DNA of 64,000 nt, taken from assembly GCA_947359465.1 (NCBI GenBank), contig OX375880.1, forward strand, positions 18,298,120 through 18,362,119, written 5' to 3'. The notes below the pieces were generated by a model. The model made no database searches. It worked only from the letters and a program-made list of their open reading frames with translations, and had not been told where the DNA came from. Below are positions 10,501-20,529 of the stretch, in pieces (within the stretch, counting starts at the first letter, position 1; each line of letters starts with the position of its first letter). The translations under genes were made by a program, and so were the position numbers. The DNA comes from Metellina segmentata. Lineage: Eukaryota; Arthropoda; Arachnida; Araneae; Tetragnathidae.

Positions 10501-10992
10501 ATTTCAAAGTTGTCCCAACCTGATCCCACGACGTGGTACAAGCATGTCGCTGCAGTGCAACAGACTATCAATTCCACTTATCATCGAAGCATTGACACAA
10601 CTCCGTTCGAACTGCTCATAGGTGCAAAAATGAAAACTAAAAGTGATCATCAACTTCTCCAATTGTTATCTGATGAAATGCGTCGTGCCTTCGAAACAAA
10701 TCGTGACGAACTGCGAAAGTGTGCTAAAGAACAAATTTTGAAAATCCAACATGAAAACAAACATTCCTATAACTTACGTCGCAAACATCCTCAACAGTAC
10801 GCCGTCAATGATCTTGTGCTTATTAAACGTACTCAAACTGCACCAGGACAAAAGTTCCTACCAAACTATCTCGGACCATACAAGATCACAAAAGTAAAAC
10901 CTAATCATACATATGATGTTACACGAATTAGTGGAAACGATGGACCCAAAACTACCTCCACCATTGCTGAATATATTAAGCCATTCACTTAA
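7552..10992 (+). CDS. Ty3-type gag C-terminus plus protease, RT, RNase H, integrase
   Basis: The remainder of the Ty3 polyprotein; the open frame that extends back to 7411 does so only through MITE sequence. In order: two CCHC zinc knuckles (about 7831-7872 and 7897-7938); an aspartic protease with DTGS (about 8050); reverse transcriptase with YMDD at 8980-8991; RNase H starting CDASIDGFG (about 9424); an integrase H-H-C-C domain (about 9961-10100); and an integrase core with D in LDHLGP, D in LTDRGS and E in GQVERLN. A chromodomain is not evident; the C-terminus has the PNYLGPYKI motif usual for Ty3 integrases. No internal stop or frameshift is seen. Gag and pol are in one frame. No env frame follows. 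Confidence 0.93.
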   Translation, partial: QIDESSIIDYCIRGINDSNANKMLLYGSKSMTEFKEKLNIYEKIFQSKNRFSNNHSRTHNETNTSRTFDSKLHHYPQNSKSQNQTSISSKHLTCYNCNGTNHISRNCPDKNRGKRCLICKNFGHISSQCLKTATQKSPDVVSSIKEITPHTCKVITLLNTKYSALIDTGSPVTLMQHGIWKFIGSPELTHNTSLLTGFGSAKTPVIGTFTSSIQIDGINFDTTFRVVPDSSMTYPILIGCDVIHQATMTVAPDGIKFTKTDPTSTSLSENFILHIEDDTPEFDVDRSIPRKIRDDVQQLLQSYLPKKTKSTDVELSVTLVDEKPIYHSPRRLPFVERDIVEKQVDEWLANDVIEPCSSPYSSQTLVVRKKNGDPRVVIDYRQINKVIEKDRYPLPLIEDILDQLQDAKVFSTLDMKNAFHQVSVAEQSRPYTSFVTYRGQYQFKRMPFGMVNCPAVFQRFINTVFRDLIVEGIVLPYMDDLVIPAKDDVEALSLLRLVLDVAKDYGLEINFKKCQFFHRRIEFLGHIVESGKLFPSPSKTDAVTRYPEPKCTKDVQKFLGLTGYFRKFIPSYSLIAKPLSDLLRKDCKFHFDANERSSFLHLKRLLCENPVLAIYRQNAETEVHCDASIDGFGCILLQKDTDNKFHPVYYHSRKTNDSQRKYSSYELEVLAIVEALRKFRVYILGQHFTIVTDCDAFTKTMTKKDVCTRIARWILLLQDFDYSIVHRSGTKMAHVDALSRVLVVSVSPDPLTIRIHRAQQQDASLRAICELASKSNYNDFTTKNGVLYKFVNGNDILVVPESMHLDIIRSAHERGHFAVKRTEELIKQQYYIPQLHQKIEQYISTCIPCLLSNKKAGKQEGLLNPLPKDDTPLHTYHLDHLGPLATSNKNYRHILAVIDSFTKFCWLYPCKSTTSKEVIAKLEVQKTTFGNPSRILTDRGSAFTSDEFTQYCANENIQLHHVTTGLPRANGQVERLNRSIIAVISKLSQPDPTTWYKHVAAVQQTINSTYHRSIDTTPFELLIGAKMKTKSDHQLLQLLSDEMRRAFETNRDELRKCAKEQILKIQHENKHSYNLRRKHPQQYAVNDLVLIKRTQTAPGQKFLPNYLGPYKITKVKPNHTYDVTRISGNDGPKTTSTIAEYIKPFT

Positions 10993-11900
10993 TATTTTTG
11001 CATCTTACATTTTACTTTATTTCCATTATGTCTATTGTAGATTTTATGTTTTCTTAATTTTTTTACAAAATGTGAATGTATGAAGATGAAAAATATTCTT
11101 TTCCATTTGTGTTTAAAATATATTCTTTTGATTGAAATATCTATTTGTTTTTCTTAACTCATTAATTTTTCTTCTCAGATTTGATTCTCTATTTCTGTGT
11201 GCAATTAATTACCTTTTGCAATATAAAAACCTTGAAATTTATAACTGTACTTTCCCTGTTACTTTGCATACCAGGTTACGTATAGAAATTTTTTTTTTTT
11301 ATGATGTTTTGTTTTTAATTTTCCTGTTCTATATGCTTCATTTAGAATGTTTGATTACTACTTTTCATTTACATTACTGTTTTGTGCATTATAATTTGAC
11401 CTTCAAAACTATTATGTTCTGTTTTGAATTTATTGCTAATTATTCAAATATGTTATTGAGTCAAATGTGTCAAATATGTTTAATAGTGCCATATTCTATT
11501 TTTGTTTAATTTTTCTATTTGATGTTATATTTTCCCCATGAAGTGCTTTATTTCCCTGTGTTATATTGCTTTCATGCGAGGTCGCATGCGTTGTCGGATG
11601 GCCGATTGTGGGAAAATAGTCCCGTCGGTTCCCATTCTACGCGTATGTATACATTAGCGGTGACGCGCCGCATCACATAGTACCTAAGCAGACGCTGAAT
11701 GTAAGCCGCGGAAGCAAGAGCTTCGCGCTTTAAGTTATTGAGCTATGACGAGCTCTATTGAATGTTATGAGACGATGTTAATTGCCGATGTTTCTTCCTC
11801 ATTGTTTTAACTGTTAACTGTTTTGTCCCATGTTCCTTTTACATAATAAAGTGTCCGTCTTAACTAGCAGTTATCTGTTTGATCCCATAGTACCTTGTAC
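10993..11900 (+). other. 3' region of the Ty3 element with probable 3' LTR
   Basis: AT-rich sequence after the pol stop. A more GC-balanced block from about 11607 (TGTGGGAAAATAG) to about 11900 contains AATAAAG at about 11844 and looks like LTR sequence. Because the 5' LTR is outside the window, the exact LTR borders cannot be fixed. The 125-aa open frame at 11132-11509 is a chance reading of AT-rich DNA. Confidence 0.5.
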
Positions 11901-12354
11901 CCTTCAAAAAATCGATTTTTTAAAAGTATTTTTTAAAAATAATTTGGAATGTTGGGAGCATTTTAAAAGAAACCGCATCGAAATCCGACGAAAATTACGC
12001 TTACAGCAATAAAAAACGTAAATGTCAATACTGACTGACCTTATGATAGCGAGTCGAATGTAGTTAGTTTCGGTTTCGGAATGGAAAGCATCCTTGTAAT
12101 TATTTTATATTCAGCCACTCTGCTGATCTATGTAATACATTTATTTAACAGAGCGAAGGAATTGTTCAACTCCAAGAATAACAATTGAAAGATAACTTGA
12201 TAACTTTAACCAAGATAACTTGATTGAAAGATGAATAACAATCCAACAATAACAGCTAACTGCTTTCATGTGCTCTCTTCTTTCTTAGCTTTCGAAAGAC
12301 GTTGCGATTTTTTGTTATTCATATAAATAGAGTCATTTTATAAATCCTGTTAAA
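11901..12354. other. AT-rich spacer, nothing recognised
   Basis: No recognisable coding sequence or repeat border. It may hold the left end of the element to which the broken gene at 12355-12951 belongs. Confidence 0.4.
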
Positions 12355-12951
12355 ATGTCTGGCAAAGCAGATCGTAGATCTGGTAATTTTCGCAGAAAGA
12401 AACGTCGTTTTCATGGGAATCAGTATTCCCAAGGGAAACAATTTGACGGTCCCACGTCATGGTGTGAGTATCAAAGATCCCAATTTAACACGAGTGTTTC
12501 CTACATACACAAGAAAACTGTGCCAATACCTGTAATGGATGCAATTAAACCTACATTTGCAGAACTATCAGCACCAAAGTTGTTGAAAAATGTCTGGGTG
12601 GCAAGACACAAAATGCTAATGGGTCTTTTAATTCCACTGTTTGGAAGTATTGTCCGAAAACATCCGGATCATATAAAACTGTTGTTGAAGTTTTAATAAA
12701 CGAAGCATTAGTAATTTTTAATGATGGAATGGCAGTTCGTCTGAGCATTTTGAAATGTCTTGGCCTGCAGGTAGGACATTTTGCATACACCTCTGCTAAA
12801 AAATCTGATTTGTCGTGTTTGAAAAGTGCAGAAATTAAATGTAGGTCATCAACACTAGAGGACCGTAGGGATGACAGAATGAGAAAAAAAAGCTTTAAAT
12901 GAGCATTTGGCAGAAATAGAAGGTCCTACATATGTAGCAGGACCATTTTAA
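12355..12951 (+). pseudogene. Internally shortened transposase-like gene with two homopolymer frameshifts
   Basis: The ATG at 12355 opens a very basic N-terminus containing KKRRFHGNQY. About 50 codons on comes a WCEYQRSQFN segment, and then a C-terminal part with GKTQNANGSFNSTVW, an arrangement I associate with a transposase-like family that is abundant in cnidarians and arthropods (possibly Mutator-type). The usual large middle part is missing, so this is an internal-deletion copy. The frame changes at a run of five A (12586-12590) and changes back at a run of eight A (12884-12891). With both allowed for, coding runs to TAA at 12949-12951 and ends in a short YVAGPF tail typical of the family. 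The family name is from memory; the frame breaks are seen directly. Confidence 0.6.
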
Positions 12952-13126
12952 ACCCTAAGATTTTTATGATATTTTACATAATAGAAATTCAATCTTCAAA
13001 CTTGATTTTCTCAGTTTCTGATTTTTAGACTTTCCCACAAAATAACAAAAAAAGTTATGATTGTAGAGCTATAATATTTCACATGTATGTTCTACTTATG
13101 GATCTTAATTCTGTGAACCTCCAATA
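12952..13126. other. AT-rich spacer
   Basis: Short AT-rich stretch between the broken gene and the mariner-like element, with no feature seen. Confidence 0.5.
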
Positions 13127-14625
13127 CAGGGTGGTCCCGAATTCATGGTACAAACTTTAATGGCAGGTACAGGACATTGTAACAATGATTTATTGTATAG
13201 GAATGTATAGTCGCAAGTGACGCGGTGAGGCGAAAACAGGGGAAATAACGGCCGAAAGGAAAAAAAGATTTTATTGAAAGCGTTGTTGACAAGTGTCATG
13301 TTTACAGTAATTGTTCAAAATTGCGTCCACCAGTATCGATACATGCTTGACAGCGTCGGTGGAGCGATTGGCGTACACGTTCAAAGATGCCTGGTATTTC
13401 ACGCACACCTGCAGCAGCTACAGATAAGCGAGCGACGAGATCCTCATCTGAGTCAACTGGAGTCTCATAAACAAGATGCTTTAGATGTCCCCATAAAAAG
13501 TAATCGAGGCTCGATAAATCGGGAGATCGGGGTGGCCAAGGGACTGGTCCACCACGCCCAATCCATCGAGTACCAAACGTGGCATTCAGGTAATTCCGTA
13601 CATCAATGCTGAAGTGTGCTGGCGCCCCATCGTGCTGAAACCACATGCGGTTACGAATGGCGATCGGAACATCATGCAGCAGTTGTGGTAACACTTCTTT
13701 CAGAAAAATAAGATAGCTTCCGCCAGTGAGCCGCGTGGGTAGTAAGTATGGGCCAATCAAAAAGTCGTTCACAATACCAGCCCACACATTAATACTGAAA
13801 CGTTGTTGAAACGCATGTCGACGCGTTGCATGTGGATTATCGGTTGCCCACACATGGGAATTGTGCGCATTAAAGACACCCTCGCGTGAAAATGTCGCTT
13901 CATCTGTAAATAGCACATAATCTACGAAATCCGGCTGCAACGCACATTGCTGCATCACCCACAGGCAGAAGTTCACGCGGCGAGGATAATCTGCCGGATT
14001 CAATGCTTGTACTTTTTGAAAATGGAAGGGGTGTAAGCGATTTTCGTTTAACACTCTGCATACAGTCTGATGACTCACACCTACGTCACGCGCAACAGTT
14101 CTTGTGCTTGACTCGGGTCTATCAGCCACAATGTTCAAGATGCTTTCTTCCAGCCTTGGAGTGCGTACAGCTCTTACTCGACCAGCGCCATGTCTGTTGA
14201 CGTCGAACGCACCTGTTTCACAAAGTTGACGATGTAACCGTTGAAAAATTCTATGATCCGGCATTCGTCGATCAGGATACTCCGCGCGATACATTCGTAA
14301 CGCAGCTCTGCCGTTACCATTTGCACGGCCGTACATGTAATGCATGTCTGCTTTTTCTGCATACGTAGTCACCCATCGTCTACGGCAGCACAATTGTGAA
14401 TGGCGCTTTTCCCTACTGCGATGCATCATGTTCAACAGCGGCTAGACATCTACTGCCCTCTACCGGCAATGATACCAACCGATCACTCCATTTCTCTTTC
14501 CTTTTATTTCCCCTGTTTACGCCTCACCGCGTCACTTGCGACTATACATTCCTATACAATAAATCATTGTTACAATGTCCTGTACCTACCATTAAAGTTT
14601 GTACCATGAATTCGGGACCACCCTG
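13127..14625 (-). mobile_element. Complete mariner-like transposon with 106-bp TIRs
   Basis: A 1499-bp element flanked by TA (13125-13126 and 14626-14627). The terminal inverted repeats begin CAGGGTGGTCCCGAATTC and are about 106 bp long with a single mismatch that I can find (C versus T near position 38). Weaker similarity continues for about 25 bp. It encodes one uninterrupted transposase on the minus strand. It is visibly more GC-rich than its surroundings, and neither end nor the gene shows decay, so it looks young and possibly active. Confidence 0.95.
13302..14429 (-). CDS. Mariner-like transposase, 375 aa, apparently intact
   Basis: DDE/D transposase that cuts and pastes the flanking element. 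Starting from the first ATG (14427-14429) it is 375 aa. An N-terminal helix-turn-helix (YGRANGNGRAALRMYRAEYP, DUF4817-like) is followed by a second HTH (about residues 110-150, VARDVGVSHQTVCRVL). The catalytic core has FTDEATF (first D), WFQHDGAPAHF (second D) and WPPRSPDLSSLDYFLWG (third acidic residue). Counting from the second D to the D of LDYF gives 41 residues between, so a DD41D-like spacing; counting to SPD gives 36. No stop, frameshift or missing catalytic residue is seen. Promoter sequence would lie in the TIR near 14440-14625. Confidence 0.92.
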   Translation of the reverse strand: MMHRSREKRHSQLCCRRRWVTTYAEKADMHYMYGRANGNGRAALRMYRAEYPDRRMPDHRIFQRLHRQLCETGAFDVNRHGAGRVRAVRTPRLEESILNIVADRPESSTRTVARDVGVSHQTVCRVLNENRLHPFHFQKVQALNPADYPRRVNFCLWVMQQCALQPDFVDYVLFTDEATFSREGVFNAHNSHVWATDNPHATRRHAFQQRFSINVWAGIVNDFLIGPYLLPTRLTGGSYLIFLKEVLPQLLHDVPIAIRNRMWFQHDGAPAHFSIDVRNYLNATFGTRWIGRGGPVPWPPRSPDLSSLDYFLWGHLKHLVYETPVDSDEDLVARLSVAAAGVREIPGIFERVRQSLHRRCQACIDTGGRNFEQLL

Positions 14626-14627
14626 TA

Positions 14628-15434
14628 TATTAATGAGATGCATACATTTTAATATATAGCATGATAAAAACAAAAATTTCAATAATTTAAATTTTTTATG
14701 AAATTTTAATTTTTTTTAAATATTGAAATACTAGATAATTTTAAATTTTGAGGTTTGCAGAATAAAGGTATTATTTAGCTTTGATTTGACATAAAAATTT
14801 AGATTCTACTGTATATATTTCAAAAATTATCTTGCGGGAAGTAAGATGTTAGCCAATTAATTATTTTTATTTTTGTGTTCACATTTTATGTTGTTTAAAA
14901 AAATATTTTATCTGAATTACAAATATTTTACCATTTTTTTTAAAGTTAGTACTTTATTATGGAACCTATCAAAATTCCATTCAAAAATGAGTAAAGGTTG
15001 TTGTTTTATGATGAGTCGAAAATGGTACAGAAAAATGATCAATTTTTACCCCTAAAGGTACTATGTCTACTTCAATCAGAATGGATTCTGACTTTGTCAC
15101 CATCTTAATGGACTCCAAGGCGCCTGCAACAGGTTATTGACTGCGACGGCCACTACACGTCTTTATTAATATTTAAAATGTGATTGAACTTCGAACATTT
15201 ACACGCTCCCTCAATAGTTTTTATGAATTTTCTCGGTCAATTTTACGTCGTTTTTCATTATTTTTTCATCGAATCCGCCTGAAATTTTGTGTAGAATCCA
15301 AATTTGTGATGAAAGATGGGGATTCATCTTGAAAATATTGGAGCAAGCACCCAATTTAATATGAAGACGACCCCTTAGAAAAATTTTAAATATTGGTATT
15401 TGTAGAAAACAGTCATCCCTATCGATTGCTACCT
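14628..15434. other. AT-rich spacer, unassigned
   Basis: No coding sequence recognised. Around 15350 there is a short stretch (TTTAATATGAAGACGACCCC) that recurs at about 26008 and, inverted, at about 35200, so part of this is an old copy of the repeat seen there. Confidence 0.45.
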
Positions 15435-15448
15435 TCCGTTTTGTTCTG

Positions 15449-15522
15449 GTAATTGGTAATTTTAGTTAACGTCGTACTAGAGCAACACAACGGGCTATTG
15501 ACGACGGTCCGGAATCAGTCCC
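15449..15522 (-). mobile_element. SINE copy, 5'-truncated, with 14-bp TSD
   Basis: Only the 3' tail part of the SINE is present (TTAACGTCGTACTAGAGCAACACAACGGG on this strand). It is bracketed by a perfect 14-bp duplication TCCGTTTTGTTCTG (15435-15448 and 15523-15536). This is a textbook LINE-driven, 5'-truncated insertion. Confidence 0.9.
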
Positions 15523-15589
15523 TCCGTTTTGTTCTGTGATGTAAAGTGTGTAATTGCGATCGGGTGAGTACTTTTTTTTTGACGGGTGT

Positions 15590-16363
15590 ATCTTTTTCTA
15601 GCAAGGTACAGAATTATCTCGTTTTGAAAATATCTTTCCAGTATTTTAGTCACAACGAAAACAGCCTTTTGTTGTCATAACTTTCGCATCCTGAACAGGG
15701 CTTTAATGTTTGTAACGGTTCGGAATCCACTCTACACCGTAGGTTCCGATTTAATATAGCCGACCAAACAGTATAGTGGTTAAGGTGCTAGCCTCTAGAT
15801 CGGAAGGTTCCTGGTTCGAATCCGGGTCCGGGCATGGATGTTTGTAAGCGTATGGTGTAGAGCGGCTGGAGCACCTTAAATCTGTCGTGGCCGAAAGTCC
15901 TCACGTTGGGTTGGTGTGGAAGTTTGGAGAGTGGGGTGCCAGCTCAGGTGTTGCTTCGTCATCTGACCGTGGTTCAAAATTACGAGGTGTTGTCCTCGGA
16001 TCTTTCCCTTAAGGGATTGATCCCGGACCGTCGTCAATAGCCCGTTGTGTTGCTATAGTACGACGTTAACTAAAATTACCATTAACATTACCATTACCAA
16101 TTTAATATAAGGGCCAGTTTCGTTGGATCGACAATTTGATTGGATCATGTTTCGAACCAGTTGCCAATCCGCTACTCTTCAATAGGGCTACCGTGGCCCT
16201 TATATTAAATCGGAACCTACGGTGTAGAGTGGATTCCGAACCGTTACAAACATTAAAGCCCTGTTCAGGATGCGAAAGTTATGACAACAAAAGGCTGTTT
16301 TCCTTGTGACTAAAATACTGGAAAGATATTTTTAAAACGAGATAATTCTGTACCTTACTAAAA
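15590..16363. repeat. Foldback (long inverted repeat) with SINE in its centre
   Basis: The left arm is about 15590-15758 plus 16110-16116 and the right arm about 16194-16363. The arms are near-identical inverted copies; I see only a few mismatches, such as AACGAAAACAG versus AAGGAAAACAG. A full-length SINE (15759-16099) was inserted near the end of the left arm. Without it the arms are separated by only about 80 bp, which contains a remnant of the second tRNA-like SINE head (minus strand). Confidence 0.85.
15759..16099 (+). mobile_element. Full-length tRNA-SINE (type I head)
   Basis: Reference copy of the family, 341 bp. The tRNA-like head has box A (GTATAGTGGTTAAGG, about 15771) and box B (GGTTCGAATCC, about 15812). 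A body follows, and the end is a tail of ATTACC-type repeats. A perfect 10-bp duplication ATTTAATATA flanks it (15749-15758 and 16100-16109). It is transcribed by RNA polymerase III from the internal boxes and has no coding capacity; it depends on a LINE for movement. Confidence 0.93.
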
Positions 16364-16400
16364 AAAGGTACAATCGCCATTTCGCAAGTGTTTGGTGGGT

Positions 16401-16719
16401 AGTTAGTTATCAATGTCGCACTGGATACACACACAACGGGTTATTGGTGACGATCCGGGACCAATCCCGAATGGAACTATCCAAGGACAGCATCCCGTCA
16501 TTTTGAACCACAGTCAGATGACGAGATAAATACTTGAGCCGGCACCCCACTCTCCAAACTGAGGCGTACACCACACCAACGCGATTACATTTGAGGCCGC
16601 GACATATTTAACGTGCACCAACCCCCTCGTATACGATGGTCTATGGTTGGACCTAGTATCGAACTCGCAATCTTCCGGTTGATCATCCGCTACTCTTCCA
16701 AGCGGGCTACCTCGACGGT
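16401..16719 (-). mobile_element. SINE copy with type II tRNA-like head, diverged
   Basis: Minus-strand copy. The 3' part (TGTCGCACTGG...CACAACGGGTTATTG) and middle part match the SINE body. The head instead reads GTAGCCCGCTTGGAAGAGTAGCGGATGATCAACCGG...GCGAGTTCGA (reverse complement of 16660-16719), a different tRNA-like promoter. Confidence 0.75.
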
Positions 16720-17285
16720 TGAATGATAGTGTTGTTTTGGATATCTTAATCCATACGGGTTGGTTGATATGTCGCTCTATGGTCATATTATTTTGCTACA
16801 CTAGGGCTAGCTAGACCTGAACCTACGGCGTAAAGGTGATTCCAAGTTGGAATTTAGAGCAATTACATGCGATTCTAAATCGGCCGAAAGAAAATTCCTA
16901 AAAGCTGTATGCTAAGCGTATCAGGGCACATTAAGGGCTGAGTTTAATATCAAAAATTATAGTTTCAATCTACAAGAAATCGTGAATTACACTGCGGATA
17001 AAGGAATTCTATGGTGCAAATTTAAGACTCAGACAAAAGGGAACTGTGCATGTACTTTTTACGTCAAATTTCATGATCAAAACATTCTTGCAAAAGAGCA
17101 GTTTTGACCCAAACAGAAAAAGGGTTTAAGCCCCTATTGTTCCTCCCCCTCTGCACGTCCCTGCTTAACCCTAACAAAAAATTGTTATAGAATTCTTTAA
17201 AAAATTTGTATAGAATCCAATAGAATTATGGTTAATTTTTCTATAAGCTCAAATAAATAACCTCTCGAACAAAATCTTTGTCCAA
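16720..17285. other. Unassigned spacer with old repeat traces
   Basis: The stretch at 16808-16860 resembles a diverged copy of the foldback arm (GAACCTACGGCGTAAAGGTGATTCC). Otherwise nothing is recognised. Confidence 0.4.
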
Positions 17286-17690
17286 AAAATGTGCAGAAAT
17301 CTCTAGAGAGAGAGAGAGAGAGTATCTGTAGAAATCTCTGTAGAGAATATCTGTAGAAATATCTAGAGAATATATGTAGAAATCTCTACATAGAGATTGT
17401 ATGTAGAAATCTACATAGAGAGCGATTGTGTGTAGAAATCTCTACAGAATAAGTAAAAATCTCTTTATAGAGAATGTCTGTAGAAGTCTTTATACAAAAA
17501 ATCTGTAGAAACCTCTATATAAAGATTGTATGTGAAATTTCTTTTTTCGGGATATTGCATGTAGAAATCTCCATAGAAATAATGTCCGTAGAATAGTCCG
17601 TCTATAGAATTCTATAAAACATATTTTCTTTTGTTTCACGACTTAAGTTTAGAATTAGAGTTCTCTCTCTCTCTCTCTAGAAGTCAACTG
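17286..17690. repeat. Degenerate minisatellite of TAGAAATCTC-type words
   Basis: Imperfect tandem words of 20-30 bp built around GTAGAAATCTCTRYAGAG. A GA run lies at about 17304-17321 and a TC run at about 17662-17680 marks the other side. The word contains its own inverted repeat (AGAAATCTCTACAGA-like). Confidence 0.7.
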
Positions 17691-19430
17691 AAATACATTT
17701 TGATAGAATCAGAGCTCGTTTTTTCTCTCTAGAAATCTCGATGAACTGTATATAAATGTTTTTCTACATCTTTATCAACTACCTACCATGTGGCTATCGA
17801 TTTTCATCCAGAGCGTAGGTGATCAAGGTTAAAGGTCACTTTAACCTATTCATTTAGAATTCGTGCATTTTCCCACAGCCACGTGACAGATTTTCAAATC
17901 GAGCGACCGGAACCAACAATACAAAGTTGCGCGCACATGTCTTGTCTATTTGATTGGAAGGTCGATGGCGGTAGAGTGATGACGTCAAAGGCTGAAAGGC
18001 GAAAGATCAACAAATCCTTTGTTGTTTGCAAAACGGTCCTATTTAAAATGATTTGAATTTCTTTAAAATCGACCAAAATGAAGTCAAGTAGGAAAGAATT
18101 CTCTGTCTACCTTTTTCTCATCAGATGGAAATGAAAATGGCGAAAGTGATTGCTTGCAACTTGATTTAATGAGGATTGAAAAACATAATGTAATTCAATA
18201 CGAAGCAGCCAAGGCAAATTACCACCAGACGATTTTTGTTAACCTCGAACGCAATGGCCGTATACCGTCGTTAGGGGAGAAAATCGTTATCACTTTGATT
18301 GCGCTAGTATTCGTAGGTATTCAAACGTTCCATAATTTTTTTTAGAAAATACATAAAAACAAAAATTGTACAACTCGAATAAGATAATAAAACACAATGG
18401 CGAGAATTTGAAGAACAGTAACAGTGTAATTTGCGTCATAAGATTAAATATAAAAAAAAAAACAGAAAAGATCTTAATTAAGCTGAGTGAAAGCCGTAAA
18501 ATGACATTAACCTTTTTAGAACGAAACAATTTTTACAAACAGTATTTTGAACTGGCAAACACAAGCTACCAAAGTAAATACGATACGTAAATACGATAAA
18601 GTAAATAAATATACTACTAACGAAAGAACCACTAAAGTAAATTTTCAATCTCGAGTAAAAGATCTTATTTTTCTTTTGTGCGAGAAAATTTCAGTCGATT
18701 GAAAAACAATGACTGTATAAATACCGCCCTTTGTAAAACATATTCAACTAAAATAACTTTTTTTAAAGTAGCAAAAAACTTCGCGAAACCATAATTTTAA
18801 TAATCAAAAGCGTATATTGAATAGAAAGCGAAATAAAAAAAAGCTCTCAGAAGCCTGAAAATATTTTCCGGAACAAAAGCATAAAAACCAACAATAAGCA
18901 AACACGGATTTAATGATCTCTAAAAGCTCGCCGCGATTTCAAAGAACCAAAATTAAACATCGGATGAAAATTTTAATCATCTTATAGCAGTATTAAATCA
19001 ACACAGAAGATTATTAAAATATGTTTTTAATTGAACAACACTGCGCAGCATTATTTTTCTTTGAAAAATAAATTCCATCTGTCGAGGACAAAAAATTATA
19101 AAAAATAAATTTTCTAGCAAATGCCGCATGAAAGAGGTTATCAAAGATTTCAAAAGAAGTTCTCGAAGAAAACAAAAAAATACAGCCAAGACTTAAGGAC
19201 TAAATTCCCAAAACATACAAAAATGTGTTTTGAGAAACACCAAACGGGAAAACATGAGTGATTTTGAATACTTTGATGTACTATATAAAATTAGATGGCA
19301 AAAAATGGAAATGTTTGAATTTCTAAGCTAATTTTGACTTCGAACAGCTTATTCTCGAGAAAATTATTTCCAACATCTAACTCAAATATTTCAACTCAGT
19401 TTTTTCGTCACTGGGGACTTTGAATGCAAC
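17691..19430. other. AT-rich sequence, no supported gene
   Basis: Several short open frames occur (for example at 18154-18345) but none shows a recognisable domain or splice structure. Short poly-A and poly-T runs are common. Confidence 0.4.
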
Positions 19431-20330
19431 GGATAGTATACAATTATTTAACACTAGCAACTGCCGCAAACCAACACCACTGGCAACGCCGTGATGTAAG
19501 GTATTAATCTGGTGTAATATTGGCAACAGATTTCAAATCCGTTGAAATTTTCAATCTATCTTTAACAATTCCGTTTTGACGAAAAAAAGAACTTAACAAT
19601 CCCAGTCAAAATGTTTTTTATTTTTTTTTATGTTGCTCTCCTTCGTTGAAATAAAATAGGGCAGGAAATGTAATCTGTTTATATTTTTATTTTAACGCGA
19701 AGGGCTGAAAATGTAATCTATTTATTTTTGGAAAGCGAAAGTTCAAGTGACGTCACAATCAGTCTAGTGTAAAATTTTCCGTAGATTTCAAATCTGTTAA
19801 AATTTTTATTCTACCTTTAACGATCACTGAGATAGAAAAAAGCACTGAAGAACGTCAGTGATAACTTTAGTCACTGACGTTCTTCAGTGCTTTTATCTAT
19901 GTGATATATTTTGCTTCACTGGAATCCGTTTTGCAGGAAATCAAAATGAATGAATCTCGAAACAAACGAAGGACATTCGAATCTGCTCTCTCACATTCTA
20001 GACGGGAGATGAAATAAACTTGGCATGATTCCAAAGGCTGATGTCAAGGTGACGCGAGGGCGAAAAGTCTAAATTTTGATGTTTCTTCATTCCGCGCAAA
20101 AAGGAAGAACGGTGAAAAAAACTATTAAATTAATTAAAAAATGTTCTAGATTGAATTTTAAAATTCGTCTCGGCAGTAAAATTGCAAAAAATTCGGACTA
20201 CCTGTGTGCCAAATCTCATTACTATAAGTGCCATAGATTCGTCAGGACTTTGCGGGCAAGAAACAGACAAACACTTCCTTTTATTTTTTGTGATATCGAG
20301 GAAATGCATATCTCTCTATATTAAAAAAAA
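19430..20330 (-). mobile_element. Helitron-like interior sequence, inverted relative to neighbours
   Basis: Holds two inverted copies (19510-19575 and 19765-19830) of the 65-bp module (GTTAAAGATAGAGTGAAAATTTCAACGG and onward) seen in the Helitron-like elements, plus the GCAAACCAACACCACTGGCAACGCCGTGATG segment at 19468. The ends are not defined. Confidence 0.5.
19841..19891. repeat. Perfect 21-bp hairpin
   Basis: The arms AGCACTGAAGAACGTCAGTGA (19841-19861) and its reverse complement (19871-19891) are separated by 9 bp. Pairing continues imperfectly outward through the flanking A-rich and T-rich stretches. A related single arm occurs at about 39700. Confidence 0.9.
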
Positions 20331-20334
20331 GTTA

Positions 20335-20358
20335 CCGCCGCCGCCGCCGCCGCCGCCG
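20335..20358. repeat. (CCG)8 microsatellite
   Basis: Eight uninterrupted CCG units in otherwise AT-rich DNA. Confidence 0.95.
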
Positions 20359-20529
20359 AAGAATTGAAATTTTTGTTGTTTAGCTCCATTCTTAGACGGT
20401 TTCCCGAGAAAGTACTGATCGGAAAAATATGAAATTAACATGCTTTGTTCTTCATCGTATTCCCTGGATAATTATTAAGATTTTTTTCCGATGCGGCTAT
20501 TAGTTTAGGTTTTATTAAGTGTTAAAGTT

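Noticed and set aside
11132..11509. 125-aa hydrophobic open frame
   Set aside because: Phe/Leu-rich translation of AT-rich retrotransposon 3' sequence, with no domain.
15759..15830. tRNA gene (box A and box B present, also in many other copies)
   Set aside because: The similarity is followed by the same non-tRNA body and ATTACC tail in every copy, and target duplications flank the whole unit, so it is a SINE promoter head.
18154..18345. 63-aa frame with a hydrophobic C-terminus
   Set aside because: Considered as an exon, but there are no convincing splice sites or conserved motif.
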